Below, piece after piece: positions 12,001-24,057 of a DNA stretch of 64,000 nt (its first letter is position 1; every line of letters starts with the position of its first letter). Below the pieces are notes generated by a model that was given only the letters and a program-made list of their open reading frames with translations, had not been told where the DNA came from and searched no databases. The DNA is taken from the NCBI GenBank assembly GCA_028023455.1, contig JAQFVV010006274.1:374001-438000 (forward strand), in the 5' to 3' direction. The stretch comes from Epiperipatus broadwayi. Lineage: Eukaryota; Onychophora; Udeonychophora; Euonychophora; Peripatidae. A program made the position numbers and the translations under genes.

Positions 12001-12480
12001 AGTAAGGAATGGGATAAAAGAATAAATTTATTAATAAAGACTAGGGAGTTAGAGAGATGGAGAAATAGTATGGAGAGTAAAAAGAGTTTAAATATATATA
12101 GAAATAAACAGAATATTAGGTGTGAGTTAATATATGATAATAATAAGGAAAGTAGTTTATTGTTTAAGGCTCAAACGGGATCTTTAGCTACAAAAGAATA
12201 TACATGTAAATGGAAAAATATGGGTGATTTATTTTGTAAATTATGTAAGGAAGGAATTGAAAATATTAGGCATTTGTTAATTGAATGTAAATGTTTGAAA
12301 ACAGAAAGGGTACATATAATGAAGTTGTGGAAAAATAAATATGAAAAGAGTGATTATACAGAAAGTGAATTATTGGTTTTTATGCTGGGTTTGGGAAAAG
12401 ATAAGGGGGATTTAGATATAAAGGTTATAGAGTTGACAAAAATTATGTTGTGGAAATGGGATAGAGCAGATTATGGGTAA
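9065..12480 (+). pseudogene. LINE ORF2: APE endonuclease and reverse transcriptase, disrupted
   Basis: The ATG at 9065 is 94 bases after the ORF1 stop and fits the start of an endonuclease domain (IGFLNMQGG, then VVETHL). Further endonuclease boxes are IGDMNGH near 9582 and TSDHNF near 9824. Reverse transcriptase follows: NYRPIAVTSVLYK (about 10724), QGGFR, FIDIEKAYDRVNR (about 10934), GLRQGCPMSPILF (about 11108) and FADDIFL (about 11256). The C-terminus has a CKLC-x-HLLIEC knuckle and ends DRADYG at the TAA at 12478-12480. Lesions: in-frame TAA at 9239-9241 and at 9470-9472, and a frameshift in the T-run at about 11248-11257 just before FADD. No RNase H was seen. Reconnecting the frames is an inference from the alignment of motifs. 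Confidence 0.85.
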
Positions 12481-12841
12481 ATTTAGAGTGGGGAATATAA
12501 AAGAAAGTGGCTAACAGGTTTATCTGGGCATAATTGCTGAGACATCACGTCACATCACATTTATTGTTTAAACTGACTATTTAGTAATTTGTTGTTGTTA
12601 TTTTGTGGAAATTATAAAAACCCTTTTTTTGAATGAGTGGTTTTATGATTTTTTACTTTATAATATTTTAATTTTCTAAATATTAAATTCAAATATTATT
12701 GAGTGAATTCAGAATTGCAATCTTCATACATAGAATGTAAATCTTCACAGTAAAAAAAGTGTAATTAAGAAAACAAAGAAATAAATGATTGATCCCGCAA
12801 AGATTGTAGTTAACAAAATTGCACTGAAGGTTACACATACA

Positions 12842-13345
12842 TTCCTTAATACTACATGCTGAAATGGAAAAAAAAAATTAAACCCTGCAAATTTGCCTTT
12901 ATTATATTTGTATAATAATAATATATATATATTAGTTACAATCTAAAAATTATTAAACAAATATAAAAATATGAAGGATATGGTAAAAAAAATTACAGTA
13001 GGAGTTTGTGTATGTGAAAAGTTCATTAATAGTTTGCAAGAAATGTGAGAGAGAGATAAAAAAATGCTGCAAATTTGCCTTTATTATGTTTATATAATCA
13101 AATTTGTGATTTTTTTATATATATTTGGTTACAATTTCGAAATTATTAAACAAAAAATATAAAGATTTTGGTCAAAATTTTCAGTGGTGATCGTATATAT
13201 ATCTGAGAATATATTCATTATGAGTCTGTGCTGAAATGCAAAAAAATAAAAAAGTAAGAACACTGCGAATTTGCCTTTATTATATTTATATAATAAAATA
13301 TATGATTTTTAAAATTTATTTCCAATTACAATCTAGAAATTATTT
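12842..13345 (+). repeat. Tandem repeat, three units of about 180-195 bp
   Basis: CTGCAAATTTGCCTTTATTA starts at 12885 and 13067 and recurs at 13263 with one change, giving periods of 182 and 196. Shared words include GGTTACAAT or AGTTACAATC, then AAATTATTAAACAAA, and GCTGAAATG before the first and third units. The array starts about 280 bp beyond the LINE tail. No coding frame. Confidence 0.7.
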
Positions 13346-14599
13346 TCACAACTGTATCAACACTGACTTTAGAGGTCTCTACTGCTGAGACCCATTAAAT
13401 ATCACATATCCTTATGAAACATGCTATAACCAAATTGACAGCATTTTTAAATGTTAAGGTTTAATATTAGTCACATATAAATGTGCATTCAGTTATGGTC
13501 TTGAATATATGCACCTCTATGTAACAATGCTTATATTTCTCAGTTCAACTAGAAAAGTGTTGGGCATCTTAAAAATTTAATTTTCTGTGATGATTTAAAA
13601 GTAAGTAGTTAATCATAGACAGATTTATTTCTGGTGAATAAAATAGTAAAATACATAATAGGATATTATAAATATATAATTTTGCACAAGATGATAGAAT
13701 GACAATGAACTAGCTGTTAACAGCATTGTAGAAGAGAATAAAAGCAGACAACAAGCATGAAAATGGGATAAAAAACAGTTATGGAATATATTATTTTGTA
13801 AAAATAGTAATACTGTTGCTGAAAAAGAAGAAATAATAAGTAGTTATCAAAATAATAAATTGATTATAGAGAAAAATGGAATTAGAGGGGAATGGTGTTT
13901 TTACATTTGATAGTTTGTAATTTCATTAATATTTGGACTGATGTTTGAGATTTATAATGTCTCAAGGGTCTGTATTTGTGCTTATTGAGAGTGCTTAACT
14001 AAAATAATGATTTACAAAACATTAATGATATGTTGACCTTTCTTGATATTGAATATAAAAATCAGAATATTATAAAAATGACTGTTAAGGCAGTTAAAAG
14101 TATTAACAACTAGTACTTTTGAAATTTACAACTGAAAGATTCCAAAATAGTGTGGAATAATTTAGTTATAGTTATGAGTGTAGATGCTCTCGGACTTATA
14201 CAATTATTCTATTCTAAAAGATATTGTAAGTCAAACATTTTTATATATGTACGTAAAATTATATAGAAATCTTCCTACCTTCTTAATATTTAGGCTACAT
14301 TAAGGTTCAAGATTACTATATGCCATAAAAATATAAAATTAATTGCTCATTATTTAAGATAAACTTTCAAATGTTATTAAAAATTTTTATTTAACATTTT
14401 ATAAAAAGTAAAAGTTATTCAAACAAAAATTAAATTCGTATTAATAAGTAAAAAAAAAAAAAAAATTTAAATGTTAATAAAATTCTTCATTTAATAATTT
14501 ATAAAATGTAAAAAATTGTTTAATGATGATTATTAATCATATTTTAGTTTGAGATGCATTAATTGCATCTAAAGTTGGTGTTGAGGAAACTTTAAACTT
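13346..14599. other. AT-rich, unidentified; possible decayed element near 13.7-13.9 kb
   Basis: No clear gene. The stretch 13700-13890 is A-rich and reads like a decayed coding strand (short K/E-rich frames) and could be the upstream part of the RTE remnant that starts at about 14600. This is a guess from composition only. Confidence 0.3.
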
Positions 14600-15395
14600 A
14601 TAATGCAACAGTTTATATCAAACATTTTGTGGATTAAAGTAGGAAACAAAGGGAGAAAAAATAAATGGAAATTATTTAAATTATCTGGATTTTGTTGATG
14701 ATGTTTTTTTGGTTTTTGAAAATAGTACTATAGACAAGGTTACAAGAGATAATCAAGTGAAAGCAAAAAAATAAGAATAATTAATAATATTAAAAAGAAT
14801 AATTAAGTATTGTCAATGCATTTTTAAAAAGAAAAACAAAGAGAATAATGAATTTCAAGATAATTATAAATCTGTTGGTTAAATTATTATGAATTGAAAT
14901 ATATATATTTATAATAAATGAAATTAGTAATATAATTAAATTTAGATGGAGTGCTTTAAATAGAAATAATTTAATATTATAAGAAAATATTTTTATATGT
15001 TTTAAAAGAATGGCTTTTAATAAATATGTCTGTTAATGCATAAATTATAAATTTGAAATTTGAACACTTAATAGAAGAATAAAGATATTTTAGTCCATAA
15101 ATGAATTATGGAAAGATTTATATTGAGAAGTAATAGAAATCAAAATGAAATATATGAAAGAGTAATTATAGAGCTGGACTGGACATATTCCGAGAAAAGA
15201 TATGGTCATTGTTGTACAACAAAAATTTCTAAACTGAATCCCAAAATATTATAAGAGATTGAGAGATAGATATATAAGATAAAATTTTCACGAGAAATAT
15301 AGAGAAGAAAAATTGTAGATCGAAGTATTAAAAATGGTCTTAGAGAGATCTTCATTCTGCAGTGAGTGGATCATCAAGATATGCTGAAAATTATA
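14600..15395 (+). mobile_element. Old RTE-type LINE remnant
   Basis: This matches the better copy at 42713-43911 in order, with many substitutions and deletions. GGAAATTATTTAAATTATCTG with TTTTGTTGATGATG corresponds to the reverse transcriptase FADD box region. GAGCTGGACTGGACATATT corresponds to the C-terminal W-x-GHIAR segment, and AGAGATCTTCATTCTGCAG to the final segment before the GAT tail. No open frame remains. Confidence 0.7.
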
Positions 15396-16125
15396 TATTG
15401 AACCGAATACTTCCTGTCTCTAAAGTTTCAAGATTTAATATTTATTTTTTTTTTTTTACATAAGAAAGGTATATTCACACACTTATTTATTTTATTTTCT
15501 GTAATTTGTTTCCTGTTTAAAAATTTTGATTCAAAATCTTTTGAGTTTATTTTGTAAAAAAAAAAAATTAACGTTTTGTTTTATCTGTTGAAAGTTTTTT
15601 TTTTTTTAATTAAAAAGAAAATTAATTGTATTCTTGTTTCTGGAAAGTTTTTTTTTTTTGATCAATTGAAAAGTTATTTGCATTCTTGTTGCTTTAATAT
15701 GAATCTATTTTATCTAAAAGGAGCGGAGGTTTAATTAATTAATATTTTTTTTTCATGAGATTTGCTCTAGGCTAAGACTTCTAATTACAAAAAAATATCA
15801 CGCAGGAGATAGGAGGTCATAAAAAGAACCCCAAAAAATAGAACTGATTATTTTTATTCTGAAGAAACTTAAAATTAGTCTAGGAAATGACCTAGATTAT
15901 TCTTGGAATAACAATCTCGCTCATTTTTTTTTTTTGTCAACTGATTTCTAATGGTTATTTTATATTAGCTTACGGATATGCTTATTTAATTGCCAGATTT
16001 GTCATAGTTTTGAATGTAGTACTGTTTGCTTCCGCGACCCAGAGTAAGGAGACTTTATTCACTCATATGTCGAAAGAATCTTCAGCCGAATTATTAGGAT
16101 AGCCTACATTAGTTTGTGTTCACTT
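15396..16125. other. T-rich non-coding stretch
   Basis: Many T homopolymers (for example 15440-15460, 15593-15607 and 15645-15659). Nothing recognisable until the GC-richer patch beginning near 16020. Confidence 0.4.
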
Positions 16126-16129
16126 TACA

Positions 16130-16262
16130 AGTTGGCCAACTTCTACACCATGCGGATTCAAACCTCGAGGATGTGCCGTTAAACCCACTCTAAATGGATC
16201 CTTATTCCCGGGCTGTTTTTTTCCTCCGCATGCCTTCACGCCTTCACACTCACTGCCATCTA
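16130..16262 (-). repeat. Possible tRNA-derived SINE
   Basis: On the minus strand, TTTAGAGTGGGTTTAACGGC is followed about 10 bases later by GAGGTTTGAATCCGC. GGTTTGAATCC fits the Pol III B box and AGAGTGGGTTTA fits an A-box-like element, with tRNA-like spacing. The patch is GC-richer than its surroundings. No cloverleaf acceptor stem was found, so a SINE is more likely than a tRNA gene. Confidence 0.4.
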
Positions 16263-17299
16263 AAAAAAAGAAATCATTTTAAAGAGTTCAATCAATCTTA
16301 CCGGCATCCATCTGTGAGTACTCACTGGACTTATTAATACCGTAAGGTAACGTTTTATATTCTCGCTAGGGCATAAATCTCTAGTAAAGACCTCCGCTCA
16401 ATATAAAAGTAACAGTTGTATAAAATTTTCATGTCATAATCATGTAACATATTCTTTTTATCTATTAGTGTGTAAAAATATCTTTTAATTTGAATGGTAT
16501 ATTTTGTAAGTTTAAATTATTCGTTTATTATGTTACAGAGCGTGTATCACAGATTATTTTTATTAATTATTTTGATTCACATTTGAGTAATTTATATTCT
16601 TGATAAATATTGGGCAGATATTATTTATTTTCTCATTACATACCGGTCTACTTTTGTGACACTTTTAGTTAATTTAGAATATAGTAACTTGCCATCATCG
16701 GGCTAACATTTTCTCGATTGAATAAGCCTGGTTTTATCAAAAACCGGGAGTTTGATTTTTTTTTTAAATTACGCAAGCCGTAATACCTTCACATTATAAT
16801 TGTTCTTCTTGTAAGTGGATCAATCTTGGTATTTTTAAACGTAATTATCCATGAGCTGTCCTGCGACATATGACGTCTCCAGGTTCAATGTTCTAGAGAA
16901 GACTCGTCTGTGCTGATTCAATGATTCTTTACAAGACTAGGTTTTTTTTTTGAAAATCTTTAAATGTGAAAAGAATAATTTTTTTTTTTTTAAATCGAGC
17001 TAAAGTAAAGTTATTTCTCCTTTCCCGTCATTCTATGAGAAGATTGGTGTATCTGCCAAAATGTTTATTGTCTTCTTTTATCTCATACATGCTCCACAAG
17101 AAAGGTAAGTCAAAGTTTTCTACTTTTGTGTATGTTTGAATTTTAATAAACTCTGAAATCCTTATTGTAAAACTAATAAATTTTAACTTTATATTAACTA
17201 ACATTGATTGTTAGTTTATTTCTTGATTGTCTGAACAATTTATTAAGATCTCTTGCTATATCGCTGAATCTGGTCGATGCTGGTCATCATTATCATTAA

Positions 17300-17611
17300 C
17301 CTTTGATCACGGTAAAAATTTTTTTCATAGGATGTGATGTACTGTGGCTTCTCCTTAAACGAAGTCAAGAATATCTCAGCAATTATGCCCAGATAAACCT
17401 GTTAGCTACTTTATTTTCCATTTCCCATTACATTCTGCTCCATATCATTTCCACAACATAATCTTTGTCAACTCTATGGCCTCTATATCTAAATCCACCT
17501 TATCTTTTCCCAAACCCAGCATAAAAAACAATAATTCACTTTCTGTATAATCACTTTTTTCATATTTATTCTTCCATAACTTCATTATATGGTGCCCTCC
17601 GTGATCAAAGG
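17300..17611. mobile_element. Inverted-repeat-bounded 312-bp unit containing a CR1 fragment
   Basis: CCTTTGATCACGG at 17300-17312 is matched by its exact reverse complement at 17599-17611, and both are flanked by TAA (17297-17299 and 17612-17614). A 3-bp TAA duplication fits PIF/Harbinger-type MITEs. Alternatively a small palindrome was split by a LINE insertion, since nearly all of the inside is LINE sequence. Confidence 0.5.
17331..17594 (-). mobile_element. CR1-like LINE 3' fragment, inverted
   Basis: The reverse complement matches ORF2 C-terminus plus 3' UTR of the LINE at 7.5-12.6 kb: ATAATGAAGTTATGGAAGAA, then the ORF2 end, then GGGCATAATTGCTGAGATAT, TTAAGGAGAAGCCACAGTAC and the tail. 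It keeps the 3' UTR piece missing from the long copy. Confidence 0.85.
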
Positions 17612-17684
17612 TAATTTAAAAATTTAACCGACCGTTACAATATATATATTTGTATAAAGAATGATTCATTGTGTGTGTGTTTAC

Positions 17685-17708
17685 ATATATATATATATAT
17701 ATATATAG
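17685..17708. repeat. (AT)n microsatellite
   Basis: Uninterrupted alternating AT after a short (GT)n run at about 17670-17680. Confidence 0.9.
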
Positions 17709-17711
17709 ACA

Positions 17712-20030
17712 CAAACATGTTCATAAGAAATGCCTCTTTAGATAACCATACATAGTATAATGAAAACAATGATTACAATTCTTTTAAAATAGCTGTTTTT
17801 AAAATTAAGTTATTAGTATTTCACATCATGTTTCTATCCAACATTTACATAAGAACTTTTCAATTTGAAAGCTGTTAGTATGAGAATATTAATTAAATTA
17901 TGAATTCGAAAACTGATTAGAACATTTGTTTATGGAGTTTCAATTTTATGTGAACATTTTGTATTAGAACTTTTCCCAATAAATACTATCTTAAGTGAGA
18001 ATTTGTTTTTAATATTTTCCTTCTTAATATTGATGATACTAATCTTTAGAAGAAAAAAAATTTTAAACACCCCATCTATATTATTTATTATTTTGAGAAA
18101 TCATTTTAATAAATAATGTAAAATTGTTTTAATCTCTGAGAAGACTTAGTGCTAGCAATGCTATTAGAGTTTCACCAACACTTAACTGAAATTATTTGAA
18201 TGAATTCTTATTGCTAGAAAATGATTGTGTACATTGGTAATCTTCAACTACTGAGCAGTTTGACCATCTGGAGGGAAATGCATTGAATTTTCATCTTATT
18301 GAAATATTCCTTTAAAATTATTAATATTTTTACTCAATATAATTTAGTTACTATGAGAATTTATAAGATTTTATAAAAAAAAAAAAAGAATATTAAAACA
18401 GATAATTTGCTTAAATTGTAAATAATGTCAATTATAATCTTGTAATGATTTATGTGTTTGCCTGTCGTGACCTTATCTTAAGAAATATTTTTTATATTAA
18501 TGAGGATTTCAAAATAAACTTGAGGGTTTTTTTTGGAAAGTGATCCATCGCTAATTTAAATAATCTTTCATTTATGAATTAGCAAATAGGTATCTAGCTT
18601 TTTAAGATAGAAAATAAAATAACAAATAGGAAAGTTCTAAACATTCTTAGCAACTATCTAATGACTTTGCAAATGAATACTGGAAAGGACCATTTTACAT
18701 AACATATATGTGATAATATAATCAGAATTAATGTTTCAAATTTCTCAAACATATTTGTATTATTATTCCATGTAATAATATATCATTTCTTGTTTTTTTT
18801 TTGTCCTTCAAATAAATTTCAGTTTTGCGATTATTTAACTAATTAATTTCAAGCACAATTAGATAATGGAGTAACATGCATTTAATTTTTTTTACGATTG
18901 CTGTGTATTGTTTTAACAATATTTTAAATTCATACTAATATAGTATAGACTTTTTATAATACTAACTATAATATATAATAGTAAGTTTGAGAAATTTTTA
19001 ATAAAAATAATAGTAATTAAAATTATTTTTATAATTATTTTTCTAATTATTCTTATTTATGTATATCTACAAATATTAAAATATTGGATTGAGTATTTTG
19101 TGATTTTATATTGGAAAAATTAATTTTACTTATAATTTATTGTTGTTAAAAATTTGTTTTTTTTTAGGTAGATTTTTATTGTTTTGCTTTTAGTAATATA
19201 TATATATTTACATGAACATTATTAAAAAAATATATATTTATATAGAAAATTTTATAAGAACTTTCTTTTTATCTCAGTTTTGATTGCTAAATTTGAGAGA
19301 GGGGCATAAGATCAGAATACCAACTGAGATATTTTGTTATTTGTTTAATGACTTGCTCAGTAATAATAATTTATTATTTTTTAAAATATGGTTAATTTTA
19401 TGAAATCAAAATGATGTTTATCATCAAAAACATTCTTTTGATTTTTATAATCATTTTAATATATTGTAATTATATTAAATAAAGTCATCTAAATTGATAA
19501 AAATATATTATTTGATTACAAGCAGACAAATTATCACTGTCCTGTCTTTACTGTTATATGTAAGATTGTATATTTATATTATCTTAGCTTTGTTTCTATC
19601 TACCATATACTCTATTATTATTTTATATAAGGTATTATAATTTACACATTTTTATTTTGCAATTTATATGTGAAATTAGATTACTAATTATTACTACTAG
19701 ACTTTAGCTTATAATCATTGTAAGCTTCATCTTTCAAGACACTGGATGAATTTTCAATTCTTTATCTTGTGAAAAAAAAAAGTGATCTTACATGATGGGA
19801 AATGTATTAGATACTTAAGATTTTTGATTTATAACTTGTTTGCAAATATATTTTGTAACTTGATGCAGGTTTATTATTGTATATTTTATTGCAAAATAAA
19901 TTTCTGCAAATGAAGTAATTTTTTAATTTATATATATTTAGCATATATATACATACATTTTTTGATTTAGACTTGATTTTTTACTATGTTAACAAAATTT
20001 AAAAATTATCTTCAAAATTATTTTTAACAG
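17712..20030. other. AT-rich DNA upstream of first visible UBR exon
   Basis: Probably intron of the UBR gene, because the exon at 20031 is internal (it starts with the last base of a codon after a TTTTTAACAG acceptor). No other element recognised. Confidence 0.5.
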
Positions 20031-20109
20031 GGATTGTGGAGCAGACCCTACTTGTGTTTTATGTATTGAATGTTTTCAAAAAAGTGCTCATAAAAAGCAT
20101 AGATATAAG
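20031..20109 (+). CDS. UBR1: UBR gene exon A: middle of UBR box
   Basis: The acceptor TTTTTAACAG precedes G-GAT-TGT and the donor is AAG|GTACGT. After one base that completes the preceding codon (an R would fit the family), it encodes 26 residues beginning [15 protein letters not shown] and ending KKHRYK. These contain the zinc ligands of the DC, CVLC, IEC and H-x2-H positions and the conserved DPTC that lines the type 1 N-degron pocket. Ends in phase 0. The preceding exon, which should encode a CGxVF-x-GExxYxCR segment, was not found in the 20 kb upstream. Confidence 0.9.
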
Positions 20110-23100
20110 GTACGTATTTTTATTATTGATTTTTATTTGATATATTGTTAAAATAATAAAAAAACAATCTCTATATGTAAGTGTAGCATATATATAATAT
20201 TTTGCAGCAAATTTGATGGAAATAAATAAGAATTGATAAATATTTATGTTTTTTTTTGTTTTTATATGAGTATTGTATCTATGTATCTATGCATTTATTT
20301 AAAAAAAAAAAAAGTTATTAAGAGAAAATCAGCATTTATTTTATTTTCATTATAAAAGTAATTTTTGAAATACGTATTAAAAGATATTAGCAATAGCATT
20401 TCTTAATTGTGAAGATTTTTTTATTTATAATAGATTACAACATTAAAAAGACTTGAATAAAATTTAAGAAAGCTCCAAAAATATTAACATTAAGTCTTTT
20501 ATCATTTTTGGTAGAGTCTCAATATTATTGAATTTTGCAAAAGATTTTTTAATTTACACAAGTTCTAGTTTAGTTCCTCTGGAATGTTTGTCAAACTTTA
20601 CTCATGAAATTTATGAAGACATTTTCTAACGGCTTCATTTAAAAAAAAAAAAAAAAATCATTGCTACTTCAATTCATATCTTAAGTGACTAGTTTTCAAA
20701 AAAATCAGTATTGTTTCTAAATTCTTTATTATTCTAATTTTAAATAAATGTCCCTGCTCCCCCCTCCCCACCCCCCAAAAGAGAAAGAAAAACCCAAATA
20801 AATTTGTCAATTTATAAAATATGGAAATAATTAATAGAATCATTGCAACTATGAACATATAGCATGATAATTATACATCCTTAATAAATGACTTTAAATT
20901 CTATATAAAATTAAGGTAACCTTGTATTATATGTTAAATGTTTTTGTCAAACATTATTAGTATTTATTTTTTGAATGACAAAATAATTATTTGACAGCCT
21001 GGACAAATTATCAATCATAATTTTTTATTATTATCTAAAGACAAAATTTCTCTCTAATATCCCATTCATTTTTTCTCAAATTAATTTCCTTGTTTTTATA
21101 ATTGTTTTCATACTATCATTTGAGCTAATGGCATTGATAAAAATTAATCACAACCATTTTTATGTTTAACAATATTATCAAATACTGTAGTTCCAATTTT
21201 TCTTATCTTTTATAATTGCTTATATTAGTATATTTTACAAACTTCTAATATCTTTTTTTTTGTATGCAAAAATTCTCTATCATTCAATATTCTTTATTTG
21301 GTGACTTAAGGCCAATGCATATTATATATGATAATTTTTATATATATATCTGATTTTGTAATTTAAGAAGATCATCATGTGCTCTTTTAAGGAAATACAA
21401 CCCACTTTTTTATGAAAAATTTAACAAAACTGATATTTTTGTTTTATAGATAGATTTTAAAATCAACTTTTATGTTGTTAATTGGATAATTCATTTGACA
21501 GTTAATTTCATTGTTGATTTTGTAACAATAAATTAACATCATTAAATTATCCAGTTACTTTCGAGAAAGAGACTGAAAAGTAGAAAACAAAAAAAAAGTT
21601 GATAACTCGACAAGGAATTGGGAATGGAAGAAACTAAAACTAGGCAAATTTGACTGAAAAATGAACATAGAGGGAGATTTAAAAAAAAAAAAAAATTAGA
21701 TAAAATGAAACAGTTTCACCACGAAAAGCAAGTTGTAGAAAGAAATAATTTCTTAAAGCAAAGAAAGCACTTTCATTAACTGAAGAGATAATTATATTGA
21801 GAAAGGTGGAAGAATATATAAATGATTTACATGTTAAAAATATCAAGCATATATTATTTTTTAACTAAAAAAGAAAATTAAATGGAACATTATCAAATAG
21901 ATTATATAAAAATGAAAAGATAAAGGCTAATTTCTAAATTAAAAAATAGAAAATTTTAAAATATTGATGAAATCTTAATTAAATTGCTAAAGACTGTAGA
22001 GTAAATTAAGGTTTAAAAAATTAGATTTTATAAGTAATATAATTTATTATTTATATTTTTATAATTAATGGTGTTTTTTGTCCCCAAAAATTATAGTTCC
22101 AATTGAAAAAATATTTACTGCAGTAAGTATGAGAAGATTTTAAAATAATCATATATATATATATAACTAAGATATTACTGAGTTTCATCAGAATTTTTAA
22201 TAAATTAAGTGAATTTATTTTGAGGAGCAATTTAAATTTTGAAAATTGAAAGAATGTGAATTGCAATTGGACTTGGAAAAATTATTGTCGAGAGTCATAG
22301 GGAAAAAGGAAAGTTGTTTAATATTACAACATTATTAAAAAAATTAGTTTGATTTTTCTATTAGATAGTTTAAAAACAAAATAAAGGCAAATATGAAAAA
22401 AAAAGAACAAGAATTACCAATTCAATATATAAATCAAATGAAAAATTATATAATACGATGTAAGTTAAGATCGTTGTTAATCTGTTTAATTGAATATTTG
22501 ATTTATTCAATGTTTATTTAGAAAAGGTAGTAAAAGAATGTTTAGAAAATATTGGAAGGAGAAAAAATTATCAAATTTATAAATGATATAATTGATGGCA
22601 AGATAGATAGAATTGATGATAAAAATAAAATATTAATTATGTTAAACGGTTATATTTATGAAGCTGATTGAATGAATTGAGAAAGAAATTAATATAAAAT
22701 CTTATTAGTGAAACAAATTATTCATAAAAGAATCAAATTATTTTGTAATTGAATTTGCAATTTAAAAAGAAACCTGTAAAATATTTTGTGTGAAATATAA
22801 CTATATGAAACACCAGAAACTCTGACTATTAAGAAGAAAAAAGTAATTAGAAATTTTGAAATGGGAATTTGATGGAAAGTAAAAAATCGTAAATAAATTA
22901 ACAAGATTAGGAATATTGAATTATGATAAGTATTATAAATGGGGGGGGGTAGTCATATTCTTAGAGATTAAGAATTATTGAATATATTAAGAAAAAAAAA
23001 AATTATCTGAGCACTTTGGAATAGGAAATAAAATAAATTGAGTTTCTTTTTAGAGAAAAAAAAAATTCTTAGAGGACAATGTAAAAATGAACAGAAGGAA

Positions 23101-23946
23101 AAATTTAAAAAAAGGTAAATGAAGATTTCAACAATAAAGGAATTAAAGAGTTGAAAAAAGTGTCTTTAGTGGCTTGGAGAATTTGCCTCTTGACAAATAA
23201 TCAACAACAATTCAGGCAATGATAATATGATGTGATATTTTAAAGATTTAATTAAATTTTTATAGCAACTTTAATCTGTTATATTTATATCATCTATATT
23301 TTTAATATCTTTTTATTAGTAAATACAAAATTAACATTTCTCACTACATTAGTAAAACTTGCTTAACAATTGTTCACACTCTATAACTTTTTTCTCAGTG
23401 TTGTAATACTGATGATATATCATCTGTTTATATTTTATTTTTTGTTGTTTATATTATAATGATGTAATAATAAAATTAGTTGAGTAATAAATTTAAGTTG
23501 TAATACAATTTAACATGTAATTAATAAGTTTTTGTAGTAAGTGCTGCCATTGATCTTTATAATGTTTTTATATTTAAATTTTTTGTTCTGTGTATTTAAT
23601 AGATGATTACTTAAATAAAAAATCTAATAGTGGTATAGATTTGGAAACAATCCTTTTTTACTTTTTTTAAAAATATGAATAAAATAAATTTGTAAAATAA
23701 TTAAGAGTAATTCATGAATTTTGCATCATAATTTCATATTCCAATTCGTAGTTAATCCTTTATCGCAAGGTACTGTTTGAATATATTTACAAATAATTTT
23801 TAATTATCTATAGTTTCTCATCATTAGCTTAATACATATGCATTGTTGATGTCTAAGTTGATTACTTTGTGCTTAATTTTATTGATTTTTTATGTTATTG
23901 GTAATCAGAGTACATTTTGAAGATTGATATACTTACATCTTTCCAG
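20110..23946 (+). other. UBR intron after exon A (about 3.8 kb)
   Basis: GTACGT donor to TTTCCAG acceptor. Mostly AT-rich. It contains a G/C-homopolymer patch at 20757-20777 and the A-rich decayed stretch described at 21540-23240. Confidence 0.8.
21540..23240 (+). other. A-rich stretch, possible very old retroelement
   Basis: The + strand is unusually rich in A, with short K/E/I-rich frames on the + strand, as in the coding strands of the LINEs in this window. No motif (reverse transcriptase, endonuclease, transposase) could be recognised, so identity is open. A G run occurs at about 22940-22948. Confidence 0.25.
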
Positions 23947-24057
23947 ATGAGTACTTCTGGTGGAGGAGGATACTGTGATTGTGGTGATGTGGAAGCATGG
24001 AAAACGGATGCTTGTTGTGATGTTCATCAACAAGGTTGTGAACAGCAGAAAAAAAAG
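23947..24057 (+). CDS. UBR1: UBR gene exon B: end of UBR box
   Basis: Acceptor CTTTCCAG, donor AAAAAAG|GTATATT. It codes 37 residues in phase 0 at both ends, starting MSTSGGGGYCDCGD. The GGGG loop, CDCGD (two pocket aspartates and two zinc cysteines), EAW, and final C and H zinc ligands (ACCDVH) are all present. Together with exon A this gives an apparently intact N-degron-binding surface apart from the missing first strand. A lysine run ends the exon. Minus-strand open frames here are shadows. Confidence 0.92.

Larger units (their letters stand above)
7510..12560 (+). mobile_element. Near full-length CR1/L2-group non-LTR retrotransposon
   Basis: In order, this contains two 5' tandem monomers (about 7654-8036), ORF1 with PHD-like finger and esterase (to 8970), ORF2 with endonuclease and reverse transcriptase (9065-12480), a short 3' UTR and a CATCA-type tail ending near 12560. 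ORF1 esterase plus APE-type endonuclease without RNase H is the known layout of the CR1/L2 group. The 5' boundary is uncertain because the monomers follow almost directly on the tail of another copy. The 3' UTR lacks about 38 bp (TATTCTTGACTTCG to the tail) that the other copies in the window keep. Two stop codons and one frameshift disable ORF2, so this copy is not autonomous as it stands. Confidence 0.85.

Noticed and set aside
17056-17101. Short open stretch ATG...GAAAG followed by GTAAGT, with a phase that could splice to UBR exon A
   Set aside because: It lacks the cysteines and GExxYxCR pattern needed before the DC of exon A; phase agreement is a one-in-three chance event.
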